Origin: Reclinomonas americana ATCC 50394
Lineage: Eukaryota > Jakobida > Jakobea > Jakobida
NCBI GenBank assembly: GCA_048213135.1
Contig: PS015083.1
Coordinates: forward strand, 20,580-84,579
Reading direction: 5' to 3'
DNA: 64,000 nt
Every line of letters starts with the position of its first letter. The stretch's first letter is position 1. This document shows, piece by piece, positions 63,855 to 64,000 of this stretch. A program made the translations under genes and the position numbers. The notes below the pieces were generated by a model. The model worked only from the letters and a program-made list of their open reading frames with translations, ran no database searches and was not told the origin of the DNA.

Positions 63855-64000
63855 GAGGGATATTGACGTCATGTTTCGCACAGGTGTTCCGCATATTGTG
63901 GCGGAGACCGAGGCCGACTTGCTGTTCGCGCAGGGATGGTACGTGGCGAAAGAGCGCCTCTTCCAGCTCGAGCTCATGCGCCGCTTATCGGCCGGTGCGT
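63697..64000 (+). CDS. Penicillin-acylase-family protein, 5' exons, runs off window
   Basis: An exon after a good acceptor (CTTCAG, 63696) reads GGLIARMIGVFRRPPQRGDF through ITHPVHISVDEF. A CT-repeat intron (GTGCGC...TTCGCACAG, 63806-63892) joins in phase to GVPHIVAETEADLLFAQGWY and VAKERLFQLELMRRLSAG, the conserved start of the acylase alpha chain. The exon ends at GCCG before GTGCGT at the window edge. The first Met in this exon is at 63715; an upstream 5' exon is likely but not resolved. The next expected residues are exactly those that open the minus-strand fragment at 62326, and the splice phase matches. This is either a head-to-head paralog or the detached 5' half of that gene. Confidence 0.75.
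63810..63851. repeat. (CT)n microsatellite
   Basis: Forty-two bp of perfect CT dinucleotides filling most of an intron of the plus-strand penicillin-acylase-like gene. Confidence 0.95.

Overview
This is a gene-dense, intron-rich stretch of a nuclear genome from a unicellular eukaryote. Genes are broken into many short exons by GT-AG introns of mostly 40-350 bp. Several genes point to a motile flagellum: SPAG16/PF20 (central pair), a MORN-repeat protein and a tubulin-tyrosine-ligase-like enzyme. Others are general eukaryotic genes: Ctf4/WDHD1, CYP51, mitochondrial ribosomal protein mL44, ALDH6A1 and a ThrRS fragment. I cannot name the species; a free-living flagellate with short introns (holozoan, apusomonad or cercozoan type) would fit. 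The assembly has eleven N gaps, many beside simple repeats. All gene models are inferred from reading frame, splice phase and family similarity, without transcripts.

Layout, left to right. 1-4047 (-): Ctf4/WDHD1, its 3' end outside the window. 5136-5778 (+): small basic helical protein. 5907-9549 (-): CYP51. 9866-10379 (+): small membrane-anchored protein. 10622-13264 (-): TTL-like ligase with a secretory signal. 13569-13940 (+): doubtful short ORF. 13992-15744 (-): mL44. 15863-20322 (-): SPAG16. 20415-23608 (+): ALDH6A1. 24147-25659 (+): MORN protein. 26029-31802 (-): PH-domain protein. 31958-35127 (+): disordered protein with a dynein-stalk-like segment. 35411-36929 (-): unknown helical protein, followed divergently by a decayed esterase copy. 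38012-48404 (+): very large multi-pass PAS/class III cyclase. 48494-49530 (-): decayed copy of the helical gene. 49589-52427 (+): membrane-anchored cholinesterase-like protein. 52647-58923 (+): UEV + protein kinase + HECT gene. 59007-62326 (-): penicillin-acylase-family protein lacking its 5' end. 62696-63533 (-): 5' exons of threonyl-tRNA synthetase. 63697-64000 (+): 5' end of a penicillin-acylase-family gene.

The genes do not form one pathway. Neighbours are often divergent with very short spacers (92 bp between the SPAG16 and ALDH6A1 start codons) or convergent with 80-370 bp between stop codons.

The most notable items are: (1) an apparent single gene joining a TSG101-type UEV domain, P(S/T)AP motifs, eight RRPSP repeats, a protein kinase and a HECT ubiquitin ligase; (2) a multi-pass PAS cyclase whose only catalytic domain is C2-like, with both metal-binding aspartates replaced; (3) a segmental duplication of a divergent gene pair in which each copy has lost the opposite gene; (4) a suspicious ThrRS/penicillin-acylase junction at an N gap.
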